In this document: piece by piece, positions 16,861 to 24,221 of the stretch
How positions within the stretch are numbered: the first letter of the stretch is position 1
Layout: the number at the start of each line of letters is the position of its first letter
Assembly (NCBI RefSeq): GCF_000342165.1
Contig: NZ_AMRV01000004.1
Coordinates: forward strand, 1-64,000
From: Pacificimonas flava
Lineage (GTDB): Bacteria > Pseudomonadota > Alphaproteobacteria > Sphingomonadales > Sphingomonadaceae
Length of the DNA: 64,000 nt
Direction of reading: 5' to 3'
Program-made: the position numbers and the translations under genes
Notes under the pieces: generated by a model
Database searches by the model: none
Seen by the model: the letters and a program-made list of their open reading frames with translations, nothing else
What the model was told of the DNA's origin: nothing

Positions 16861-17388
16861 ATGAAGTATCCAACACCCGCAGACCGCGCCGAACCGGCGC
16901 GCATCGAAGCTTGCGCACAGCGCCTAGCCGAACATTTAGGCTGGAAACCGATCGCACGTCCCGAGCTGCTGCCGCCGCCGCTGCGCAACTATCTTTATGA
17001 GCCCTCCGCGGACCTCATCCTGATCTCGTCGGTGAACGAATGCCTTTCCAACGTCCTGGCAGGTATCCGTTCGGTGCGCTGCACTGCGCTGATGGTGGAA
17101 TGCGGCAGGCGGACCGATGGCCGGCCCACGCTCTACTGCGTTCTCATTCGATGCGTGCGCGGGAGAGAATATACGCACGCAGAGCTGCGTCTCTGGGCAA
17201 GCGAAACCGGGGATTTGTTCCTCGTACCCGACCCAGACGGTACGGAACCGGACGGCGCTAGTTACGCGCTGCGCCGCTGCCGGATCGAACCGGCTGACGC
17301 GCCCTTCTCGAACGCGCGCGACCTCGAGCGCGGACTCGCCCGAGCCGAGACAATGTTTCTAACCGAGCGGCCGCAGGCCGTGCGCTGA
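16861..17388 (+). CDS. Hypothetical protein, first gene of an island cassette
   Basis: This 175-residue protein has no signal peptide or membrane segment. The middle has alternating hydrophobic strands (DLILISSV, CTALMVEC, LYCVLIRCV), suggesting an alpha/beta or beta-rich fold with several cysteines. Its C-terminal third follows the pattern W, five to eight residues, a LVP strand, about 25 residues, then PFS and a Glu/Arg/Ala helix. The same pattern appears in the next gene, so the two may be distant paralogues. ATG 16861 is preferred over an upstream in-frame start at 16777. Function unknown. Confidence 0.55.
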   Translation: MKYPTPADRAEPARIEACAQRLAEHLGWKPIARPELLPPPLRNYLYEPSADLILISSVNECLSNVLAGIRSVRCTALMVECGRRTDGRPTLYCVLIRCVRGREYTHAELRLWASETGDLFLVPDPDGTEPDGASYALRRCRIEPADAPFSNARDLERGLARAETMFLTERPQAVR

Positions 17389-17517
17389 CGGCGCGAGCGC
17401 AGCTGTCCCCAGAAATGAACGGTGCTTGGCCGGTGGCTGAGCACGATAAATGAAAAAGGGTGTGACACGCGGCCTTGCTCTGCCGCCGCGTACACTCAGA
17501 ATCCAAAGGCAATTCCG

Positions 17518-18042
17518 ATGACCATTACCTTATTAGACCGTCCGGGAACGGGCGAACCCTTGATGCCGCCCGCGCGCCGCAGCGTAGCAGCGCGCGTGCA
17601 TGCGTTTGCAACCGAGATCGACGATCTGGTCGATACACGCATATCGCGCGCCGATCCGGTCCTCGCGGGCTGTGTCGTGATGCACTATGCCGGGATCATC
17701 CTCGCTGGCACGTCCTGCCGGCGCCCGCTGCTCTTTCCGGAGGGCGAGGTACTTGCCCGGCGGTCGGGGCTCGACCTCATCCTCCTCCGCTTCGATGCGC
17801 AGCCGCGCGGCGTGACCTTCGATATCAGGCTTGAAATGGATGGTAGCTGGCTCACCAACTTTGCGGTGTGGCGCGGGCAGGGTGAGATGTGGCTTGTGCC
17901 TGAAGGCAGCGCGGAGGGCTGCATCCAGGTCACGCCGTTCGGTCTCGAGGTTGGACTTCCGGCGCCGTTTTCCTCTTTCTGTGAACGCGAAAAGGGAATG
18001 GTCCGTGCGCTCACCTTTCCGAGCTTTAAGGAGGGGTACTAA
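17518..18042 (+). CDS. Hypothetical protein, second gene of an island cassette
   Basis: This 174-residue protein is soluble. Strands such as LDLILLRFDA and VTFDIRLEM are followed by FAVWRGQGEMWLVPEG and, 30 residues on, APFSSF and a short helix with GMVRALTF. That ending resembles the end of the preceding protein. The TAA stop lies 4 bases before the start of the next gene, and the AAGGAGGGG that probably serves that gene is inside this one, so the two are co-translated. I know no family for it. Confidence 0.6.
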   Translation: MTITLLDRPGTGEPLMPPARRSVAARVHAFATEIDDLVDTRISRADPVLAGCVVMHYAGIILAGTSCRRPLLFPEGEVLARRSGLDLILLRFDAQPRGVTFDIRLEMDGSWLTNFAVWRGQGEMWLVPEGSAEGCIQVTPFGLEVGLPAPFSSFCEREKGMVRALTFPSFKEGY

Positions 18043-18046
18043 TCTC

Positions 18047-18670
18047 ATGGCGAAGACAGCAAAAGCTGCCCCGGATAAGAGTGCTGCAGCAGAACTGAAG
18101 AGCTTTACCAACGGCGCCGGCGCGCATCCGAACTTTTCGTTCACACGCTATTGGTGGGACGGGGATGGGCCGCGTGACGGGATCAAAAGCTGGGTCGAGA
18201 AGAAGCTCGCGCCCGGCGAAGACCCGGTGTTCGGCAAGGCCGCGAAATCGGAAGTGCTCATCCCTGACGCGGCGTCTTCCGACTACGCAGAGGCTGGTTT
18301 TCTCTTGGAGCAGTTCGACACGAAACTTCCGGCGTTCGAACGGCATGCGTTCATCCAGGTAAAGATCACCCTAGAAGAGAGCATCTCGTGGACAGCGGGC
18401 TACGAGAAGGTTCGCGCGTATGCGCGAGAGCACTTCGTCGGTGATGGCCATCCCGTTATCATTGTTGCGCATGTGCCAGGCGCGGCGGGCTCGGCGAACG
18501 CAAACCATGTGCACATCATTGTCCTGAGCCGAACGCTTGGGATCAACGGCTTCGGCCAAACGAACCACACACTCTGCTCCGACCGGGGACACGGTCATGC
18601 TTGGGAAATGTGGGGGAGAGGAACGAGACACTCTTCGAGTGCCACAAAGGCCTCCTCGGCCCAGCACTGA
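18047..18670 (+). CDS. Stand-alone HUH-type relaxase-like protein (MobA/MobL-like)
   Basis: This 207-residue protein contains NANHVHIIVLSR (about residues 150-161), the HxH motif of HUH endonucleases in its MobA/MobL form. It is followed by GFGQTNHTL and SDRGHGHAWEMW, where relaxases usually have GFG and a Trp-ending helix. Upstream, FERHAFIQVKITL and YAREHFVGDGHPVIIVAHVPG also follow the MobA/MobL layout. There is no helicase or primase tail, so this is the nuclease domain alone. ATG 18047 has a strong AAGGAGG-type site inside the preceding gene. It could nick the island's origin or act in another process; the assignment rests on motif pattern only. Confidence 0.5.
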   Translation: MAKTAKAAPDKSAAAELKSFTNGAGAHPNFSFTRYWWDGDGPRDGIKSWVEKKLAPGEDPVFGKAAKSEVLIPDAASSDYAEAGFLLEQFDTKLPAFERHAFIQVKITLEESISWTAGYEKVRAYAREHFVGDGHPVIIVAHVPGAAGSANANHVHIIVLSRTLGINGFGQTNHTLCSDRGHGHAWEMWGRGTRHSSSATKASSAQH

Positions 18671-18698
18671 GGAGAAGGCCGCTTTCAATTCCTTAGCT

Positions 18699-18735
18699 GA
18701 TGCGCTCATCTTCCTAAGTTGGAGATGAGCGCATC
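18699..18735. terminator. Perfect 13-bp hairpin after the cassette
   Basis: GATGCGCTCATCT (18699-18711) and AGATGAGCGCATC (18723-18735) are exact reverse complements with an 11-base loop, 28 bases after the stop at 18670. No T-run follows. A terminator aided by Rho, or an RNA stabiliser, is likely; an island recombination signal cannot be excluded. Confidence 0.5.
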
Positions 18736-18832
18736 GAGAGGCGTCAAGTGCTTTCGGAATTTTCTAATGGGGGCGAAGTTTGCTTCACCCAGAATTCATG
18801 CCTTAGGGCCCCTTACGAAAGCGTTAAGCGCT

Positions 18833-18852
18833 TGGGGGCATCGCTGGGGGCA
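18833..18852 (+). repeat. Short direct repeats beside the attachment site
   Basis: TGGGGGCA occurs at 18833-18840 and again at 18845-18852, 12 bases apart start to start, and about 55 bases inside the proposed attR. Tandem short direct repeats at such a distance are what arm-type binding sites of tyrosine integrases look like. Two copies could also be chance. The surrounding 18736-18906 holds no gene. Confidence 0.35.
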
Positions 18853-18906
18853 CAGCCACAGAGATACAAAAGAATTTAGGAACAATTATATGGAAATATC
18901 GATGTA

Positions 18907-18930
18907 TTTCGAATCCCACCCTCTCCGCCA
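18907..18930 (+). other. Attachment site: 3' end of a tRNA-Ser gene (attR)
   Basis: The sequence TTTCGAATCCCACCC plus TCTCCGCCA is the T-loop, the 3' acceptor strand CCTCTCC, discriminator G and CCA of a bacterial tRNA-Ser. The 5' part of a tRNA is absent to the left: the preceding bases are AT-rich and cannot form the D, anticodon or variable arms. A 3' tRNA fragment standing alone marks where an element that integrates into the tRNA 3' end stops. The orientation places the element on the left (bases 1-18906) and the original chromosome on the right. Confidence 0.7.
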
Positions 18931-19017
18931 TTTGCCTCCGGTCGGCCCGTATGGTGCGGTATCGCCGCCGATTGCCGCATTCACGCCTGGCGCTGATCGT
19001 CACGCGTTGGCAGCCGC

Positions 19018-19227
19018 TTATGTCGGTGGCGTTCGGGCTTCTTCCACGACGCAGATCGGATGATCGCCGGGATTAGAGCCGCCGCCCAAGTCTAGACAGA
19101 TATCGTTATAGCGCAACTGATGGAATTTCATGCCAGTCCAGAACGCTGCGGCAGCGACGAGAAGGATGGCAAAGATCCAATAGCGGTTGTTCGACCAATA
19201 GCGGTTATTCGAAATGCGTCGCCTCAT
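19018..19227 (-). CDS. Small membrane protein, unknown function
   Basis: This 69-residue protein has a basic N-terminus, one membrane segment (residues 17-34, WIFAILLVAAAAFWTGMKF), and an outward tail with two cysteines in a CLDLGGG...HPICVVE arrangement, which could form a disulphide in the periplasm. An 18-base in-frame tandem duplication (19177-19194 and 19195-19212, one mismatch) doubles the residues SNNRYW before the membrane segment. It lies just outside the island boundary. The family is unknown to me, but composition and topology make it a credible gene. Confidence 0.6.
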   Translation of the reverse strand: MRRRISNNRYWSNNRYWIFAILLVAAAAFWTGMKFHQLRYNDICLDLGGGSNPGDHPICVVEEARTPPT

Positions 19228-19366
19228 GTGTATGTCGCCTTCACGCGTTGCTGTTTCAGCTTATTTTGAAAGTTGTTGCAAGGAACTTCATACCGGCGCG
19301 AGCCTTTGTGGATAGGTTGATTGATTGCCATGTTGGCAGCCTGGACAGGATGACGCAGTTCTCCCG

Positions 19367-21016
19367 ATGTTGAAATCTCTCAAACGAATTCTGACAGCTA
19401 AGAACATCAATCTCAACTATGCAGCCGCGTTGCTTGTCATTGCGCTCCTTCTGGTCCTGACCGCAATCACGGCATTTCTGAACTATCGGGAGACGCTGGG
19501 GAACACCCGTCAGGAGTTGGGTAGCCTTTCGCGGCTCCTTGATGAGCAGACGAGCAACTTCTTCGGCAGCGTCGACCTGGTGCTCGACAGTCTGGCAGAG
19601 GCGCAGCCCCAGGCGCTGCCGCGCTATGATCCCGACTTTTCCGCCACTCTCCGCACGCGCGCGAACGGCATTCCTTACGTGCGGGCGCTGTTCATGATCG
19701 ATGCTCGCGGCGAGCTGGTGCAGGATTCCGATCCGCATGCATCCGTTCCCGTCGATCTGTCGGATCGCAGCTACTTCCGTGCCTTCCTCGATGATCCGGA
19801 TCTCACCTTCCTCATCGGGGAGCCGATCGTCAGCCGGACGCAAAAGGTCCGCTCGATCCCGGTGCTTCGTAAGCTCACCGCGGCGGACGGCGCGTTTGCC
19901 GGATTGATCGGCGCGTCGGTCGAGCCGCGTTATCTGAACGCCTTTTACAACGAGCTTGAACTGGACGATGCCGCCGCCGTCGCGCTGTTCAGCACCGACG
20001 GCATGGTGCTCGCCTCGCGCGCGCCGGGCGACGACCGGATCGTCTACAGCCCCAGGCGCTTCTCAATACCGGAACATCTGCCCGAAGCCGGCATGGTCCA
20101 CAGTGATGCGCTGGATGGGCGCGACCGCATCATCAGCTACCATCTTCTACCCGAACTCGGGCTTGGGGTCGCGGTGGGCGATGGAATGGACAGCGTGCGG
20201 CGGCAATGGTGGCAGGCGACGTGGCCGATGCTGCTGGCGGTGGGCGCCCTCGTCATTCTCATCGCCTGGCTCACCTATGTGCTCGACAGGCGGCAGAAGG
20301 AGCGGGTGCAGCAGGTCCAGCGCGCCATTACCACGCAAAAGTTGGAGGCGCTGGGCCAGATGACCGGCGGGATCGCACACGACTTCAACAACGTGCTGGC
20401 GGCGGCGGCGGCGAGCCTGAGGCTGATCCAAAGCCGCGGCCCGACACCGGAGATCATGACTGCGACCGAACAGGCGCTGGCCCGAGGCGAGAATCTTGTG
20501 CGACAACTCATGTCGTTCGCCCGGCGCCGCGACCTCGCCGTTGCGCGGCATGACGCAAATGCCCTGATCGCCAATCTCGACCAGGTGCTCAAGCACGCGG
20601 CCGGGCCGGATGTCCGCTTGAAGATCGAACTGGCCGAGCGTCTGCCGCTTTGCTGGACCGATCAGACGCAGTTCGATGCAGCGCTCGTCAACCTGGTCGT
20701 CAATGCACGCCACGCCATGCCTGACGGCGGCACGATCCGAATCACCACGGCGCTGGCGCAGCGAACCACGGACGCAGGCGAGCTTCCGCCAGGAGCTTAT
20801 GTCGCGGTGATCGTGACCGACACCGGCGTCGGCATGACCCCGGCAACGCTGGAGAAGATCTTCGAGCCCTTCTTCACCACCAAGGGCGAGACCGGCACCG
20901 GCCTCGGTCTCGCGCAGATTTACGGCTTCATGCGTCAGGTTGGCGGCGCCGTTCTGGTGGAGAGCGCACCGGGACAGGGATCGACGTTCCGTCTGCTGTT
21001 TCGCAGCGATGCATGA
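19367..21016 (+). CDS. Membrane histidine kinase with periplasmic Cache-type sensor
   Basis: This 549-residue protein has a membrane segment at residues 17-38, a periplasmic domain of about 240 residues with double-Cache character (DLSDRSYFRAFL, then VRSIPVLRKL), a second membrane segment near residues 285-307, then HisKA and HATPase_c domains. The phospho-acceptor is His338 in GGIAHDFNN. The N box VNARHAM and the G boxes DTGVGM and GTGLGL are intact, so it should be an active kinase. No receiver domain is attached and no response regulator gene is adjacent. ATG 19367 was chosen over an upstream TTG. The Crp-type gene follows in the same direction after about 160 bases. Confidence 0.88.
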   Translation: MLKSLKRILTAKNINLNYAAALLVIALLLVLTAITAFLNYRETLGNTRQELGSLSRLLDEQTSNFFGSVDLVLDSLAEAQPQALPRYDPDFSATLRTRANGIPYVRALFMIDARGELVQDSDPHASVPVDLSDRSYFRAFLDDPDLTFLIGEPIVSRTQKVRSIPVLRKLTAADGAFAGLIGASVEPRYLNAFYNELELDDAAAVALFSTDGMVLASRAPGDDRIVYSPRRFSIPEHLPEAGMVHSDALDGRDRIISYHLLPELGLGVAVGDGMDSVRRQWWQATWPMLLAVGALVILIAWLTYVLDRRQKERVQQVQRAITTQKLEALGQMTGGIAHDFNNVLAAAAASLRLIQSRGPTPEIMTATEQALARGENLVRQLMSFARRRDLAVARHDANALIANLDQVLKHAAGPDVRLKIELAERLPLCWTDQTQFDAALVNLVVNARHAMPDGGTIRITTALAQRTTDAGELPPGAYVAVIVTDTGVGMTPATLEKIFEPFFTTKGETGTGLGLAQIYGFMRQVGGAVLVESAPGQGSTFRLLFRSDA

Positions 21017-21174
21017 CCTTTGCCTAAGTCAGGAGAGCGGCGTTACCTGCTCGACCCGTTGTCAGCTTCTGAGCGTTCGTCCATGCTCAGGGGCGAAAAA
21101 CGGATACTGTTGCGCATCGATAACGTCTTCCTGTCCGTTCAGCCCCTGTGAAACAAACAAAAGGGGTACGGCGA

Positions 21175-21909
21175 ATGAGTGCGGAAAGCTGTCTGGTGGC
21201 AAAGCTGGGCCATTATACGGACTTGGGCAATGCGGACCGGCTTCTGCTTCAGGATTTCGAAAAAGAAGAACTGACATTCAAGAAGCGCGATCTCGTTCGG
21301 CGGGAGGGAGAGCCGACGCGATCCTTGTTCGTCGTGAAGCGGGGCTGGTTTTTCGGGCATTCCATGCTGCCGTCTGGGAAGCGCCAGGTGCACCGCGTCT
21401 TTCTTCCCGGCGATTTCATCGGCACGCACGAAATCGTGTGTGCCGAGGCCACCTACGATATCTCGGCAGCGTCGGACGGTGTTCTGTGTCCGTTCGATAA
21501 GAGTGGGCTGAAGGTGGTTTTCACCCGTTCCCCGCGCCTGACGGCCCTCCTCTACTCCATCGAGGCGTTGGATCAGGTGACGCAGGACGACCGGCTGCGC
21601 GCCGTATCGCGCATGGACGCCGCAGGCCGTCTGGCGCATTTCTTTCTGCAGATGTTCAGCCGCCTGCGCATTTCCGGCGAACAGGTCGGACGTTCGATCC
21701 GGCTGGAAATGAGCCAGGAGCTGATCGGCGACACGTTGGGTCTGACGGGCATTCACGTGAACCGGACGCTGAAGCAGTTATCCGATGAGGGGCTTATCGA
21801 ACTATCCGCCGGCGTACTGACCTTGACGGACGAGGCTGGACTGAAGGCGCTGTGCGATTTCGATGACATGCACTACCGTATCGATACCAGCTGGTTCCCG
21901 GATACCTGA
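21175..21909 (+). CDS. Crp/Fnr-family transcriptional regulator
   Basis: This 244-residue protein has an N-terminal cyclic-nucleotide-binding-type beta-barrel (residues 20-140, with EPTRSLFVVKRGW and LPGDFIG) and a C-terminal winged helix. The recognition segment there is QELIGDTLGLTGIHVNRTLK (about residues 180-200). It lacks the N-terminal cysteine cluster of FNR, so oxygen sensing through an Fe-S cluster is unlikely. ATG 21175 follows AAAAGGGG; a GTG 27 bases earlier is less likely. This subgroup (Crp_2) is common in sphingomonads with several copies per genome, and the ligand is unknown. Confidence 0.88.
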   Translation: MSAESCLVAKLGHYTDLGNADRLLLQDFEKEELTFKKRDLVRREGEPTRSLFVVKRGWFFGHSMLPSGKRQVHRVFLPGDFIGTHEIVCAEATYDISAASDGVLCPFDKSGLKVVFTRSPRLTALLYSIEALDQVTQDDRLRAVSRMDAAGRLAHFFLQMFSRLRISGEQVGRSIRLEMSQELIGDTLGLTGIHVNRTLKQLSDEGLIELSAGVLTLTDEAGLKALCDFDDMHYRIDTSWFPDT

Positions 21910-22109
21910 TCCCTCGGCAGGTTCCGCGCGTTCCCTGCGCCGAACCGGCCGCATACCCTTGCCCGGACGAAGCGTATTGCCTACCTAATACACAAGGGGA
22001 ATTGCGATGCGGGGTCATCCGCGCATTCGCGATTGCTTGAGCGGAACCGGACAAAAGCGGCTATGCTTTCTGTCGGCAAGCCCGCCGCGATGATATGTGG
22101 GAGACGATG

Positions 22110-23309
22110 ATGAGCCAGACGGATACCGGCGCCGAGACGAAATTGAAGCTGGACGCGCCGGACCCCGTTGTGAAGGTTGACGGCGAGAAAGCGGCGGGCC
22201 TCGTTCCCATTGACGACGAGAAGAAGTCGCAGCTGGAGGCGAACGTCGAAAGCTTCATCGCCGAACTGACTCAGCAGGACGCGAACTCGCCGGAGTTCGG
22301 ACGCCGTGTCGATCAGCTGACGTCTTTGGGGCGCAGCGAAATCCAAGAGGCCGCGAGCTATTCGAACCGGTTCCTCGATCGTCCAACACGCGCCATGAAC
22401 AGCGAGACCGATATCGGCAAGGATCTGACGGAGCTGCGCCGGACGGTGGAGGATCTCGATCCGGGCAAGCGCGGCAATCTGCTGACGCGCAAGAAGCTGT
22501 TCGGTCTGATTCCCATGGGATCGAAGGCGCGCAGCTACTTTGCCGGCTACCAGTCCGCGCAGACGCATATCGCCGCGATCCTCGACCGGCTGGCGAGCGG
22601 CAAGGACGAACTGCTTCGCGACAATGCCGCGATCGATGTGGAGCGGCAGAACCTGTGGAAGACAATGGGCAAGCTGGAGCAGATGATCTTTGTGGCGAAG
22701 ACGCTGGACGCGAAGCTGGAGGCGAAAGCGGCGGAGCTCGATCACAGCGATCCCGACAAGGCGAAGGCGATTCGCGAAAGCGCCCTGTTCTATACGCGCC
22801 AGCGGGTCACGGACCTGCTGACCCAGATGGCGGTGACGGTGCAGGGCTATCTGGCACTCGATCTGGTCAAGAAGAACAACGTCGAACTGATGAAGGGCGT
22901 CGATAGGGCCTCGACGACAACCGTGTCGGCGCTGCGGACCGGCGTGACCGTCGCGCAGGCGATGACCAATCAGAAGCTGGTGCTGGACCAGATTACCGCA
23001 CTGAACACGACGACGGCCGGTGTCATCGATTCGACCGGCGAGATGCTGCGCACTCAGACGGGGGAAATTCACAAGCAGGCCGCCTCTGCCACCATTCCGC
23101 TCGACACACTGAAACGGGCCTTCGAAAATATCTACGCCACGATGGACGAGATCGACAGTTTCAAGGTCGAGGCGCTTGGAAACATGAAGCAGACGGTTCA
23201 GCTTCTGGAGGGCGAGGTCGAGAAATCACGCGGTTATATCGCGCGGGCAGAAGGTACGGAGCAGGCGAAACTCGCCGGCACCAAGCCAGCCTTCGCCGCG
23301 ATTGAGTAG
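22110..23309 (+). CDS. telA: TelA/KlaA family protein (toxic anion resistance family)
   Basis: This protein of about 399 residues is mostly helical with no membrane segment. The core QMAVTVQGYLALDLVKKNN and an NQKLVLDQI-like segment are typical of TelA. The family is named for tellurite resistance on plasmids, but chromosomal members are usually linked to envelope stress or membrane-associated functions. It is followed after 50 bases by an xpaC-like gene, the usual partner. Several in-frame ATGs lie at 22095, 22107 and 22110; the GGGAG at 22099-22103 best fits 22110. Confidence 0.85.
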   Translation: MSQTDTGAETKLKLDAPDPVVKVDGEKAAGLVPIDDEKKSQLEANVESFIAELTQQDANSPEFGRRVDQLTSLGRSEIQEAASYSNRFLDRPTRAMNSETDIGKDLTELRRTVEDLDPGKRGNLLTRKKLFGLIPMGSKARSYFAGYQSAQTHIAAILDRLASGKDELLRDNAAIDVERQNLWKTMGKLEQMIFVAKTLDAKLEAKAAELDHSDPDKAKAIRESALFYTRQRVTDLLTQMAVTVQGYLALDLVKKNNVELMKGVDRASTTTVSALRTGVTVAQAMTNQKLVLDQITALNTTTAGVIDSTGEMLRTQTGEIHKQAASATIPLDTLKRAFENIYATMDEIDSFKVEALGNMKQTVQLLEGEVEKSRGYIARAEGTEQAKLAGTKPAFAAIE

Positions 23310-23359
23310 GGCCCCGTGACGAACTGTCCCTTCCACCCGCCGTCCGGAGTGCATGTACG

Positions 23360-24175
23360 ATGAGCAATGTCGACACCGTCCTCGCGCGATATGATGAGAT
23401 GAACGCCCGCGCGGAGCGGAAACTGCGCGAGCTTGCCCGCTCGCAAGAGGGGCGTGCCGCCGCCAGGCGTTTGCGGCAGCGGGGCGGCAGCGGCGTCCGG
23501 ACGCGTGTTATTCGCGCAGCCGGGGTGCTCGTCGCGACCTTCATTGCTCTGGCGCTGTTCTACGGCGTCTTCGGCGCGATCGGCATCGACGGCTTCATTC
23601 TTCTGGTGGCGGCGCTTGCGATCGCGCTCGGCACGGCGCTGTTCTGGCCGGCTCGAAAGGCTCCGGCGCCGACCATCGACACGATACGCAATGCGGAGCT
23701 TGCCGCTCTTCCGGTTCGGGTCGAGCGCTGGCTGGAGGCGCGGCGTGCCGCGCTGCCGGCGACAGCCGCGCGCCAGGTGGACGAGCTTCTGCTCCGCCTC
23801 GAGGTGCTGGCAACTCAACTTGAGAAGGTCGAAGGCAGTGCACCTGTGGTGCAGGATGCGCGCAAGCTGATCGGAGAGGAGCTGCCGCGTCTCGTCGACT
23901 CGTTCACCAGCGTGCCGGAGGCCTATAGGCAGCGAGGCAGTGAGGCAGAGGCGCAGCTGCATGAGGGGCTGGAAACGATCTCCGCGGAGCTGAAGCGCCT
24001 GTCGGAACAGCTTGCGCGCGGCGATCTCGACCGCCTCGCGATCGAGGGACGTTTTCTCGAAATCAAGTATCGGCAGGGCACCGCCGCGTCAGGCGGCGAT
24101 GAGGCGGGTTCGCCGCAGACCGCGCCAGCAGGAGCGTCGGGGCCGGCGGGCTCTGGCGGTCCGGGGCAGGGGTGA
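23360..24175 (+). CDS. XpaC-like membrane protein, partner of TelA
   Basis: This 271-residue protein has a charged N-terminus, two membrane segments in a hairpin (about residues 53-72 and 76-95), then a long helical cytoplasmic domain with heptad character (EVLATQLEKVEG, LETISAELKRLSEQL), ending in a Gly/Ala/Ser-rich tail. This matches the XpaC family (named for 5-bromo-4-chloroindolyl phosphate hydrolysis), which regularly sits next to telA. The biochemical role is not settled. It runs convergently towards phyP. Confidence 0.75.
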   Translation: MSNVDTVLARYDEMNARAERKLRELARSQEGRAAARRLRQRGGSGVRTRVIRAAGVLVATFIALALFYGVFGAIGIDGFILLVAALAIALGTALFWPARKAPAPTIDTIRNAELAALPVRVERWLEARRAALPATAARQVDELLLRLEVLATQLEKVEGSAPVVQDARKLIGEELPRLVDSFTSVPEAYRQRGSEAEAQLHEGLETISAELKRLSEQLARGDLDRLAIEGRFLEIKYRQGTAASGGDEAGSPQTAPAGASGPAGSGGPGQG

Positions 24176-24221
24176 CGCCGCAGCGCGTCTCATCGCATCC
24201 GCCGAGGGAGGACGGCCGAAG

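Noticed and set aside
18901-18930. A possible complete tRNA-Ser gene
   Set aside because: Only the T-loop and 3' acceptor strand are present; no D arm, anticodon arm or 5' acceptor strand lies upstream.
19279-19305. GGAAC upstream of the Cache kinase as an EcfG promoter
   Set aside because: The bases at the -10 position (CCTT or CTTT) do not match CGTT well enough.
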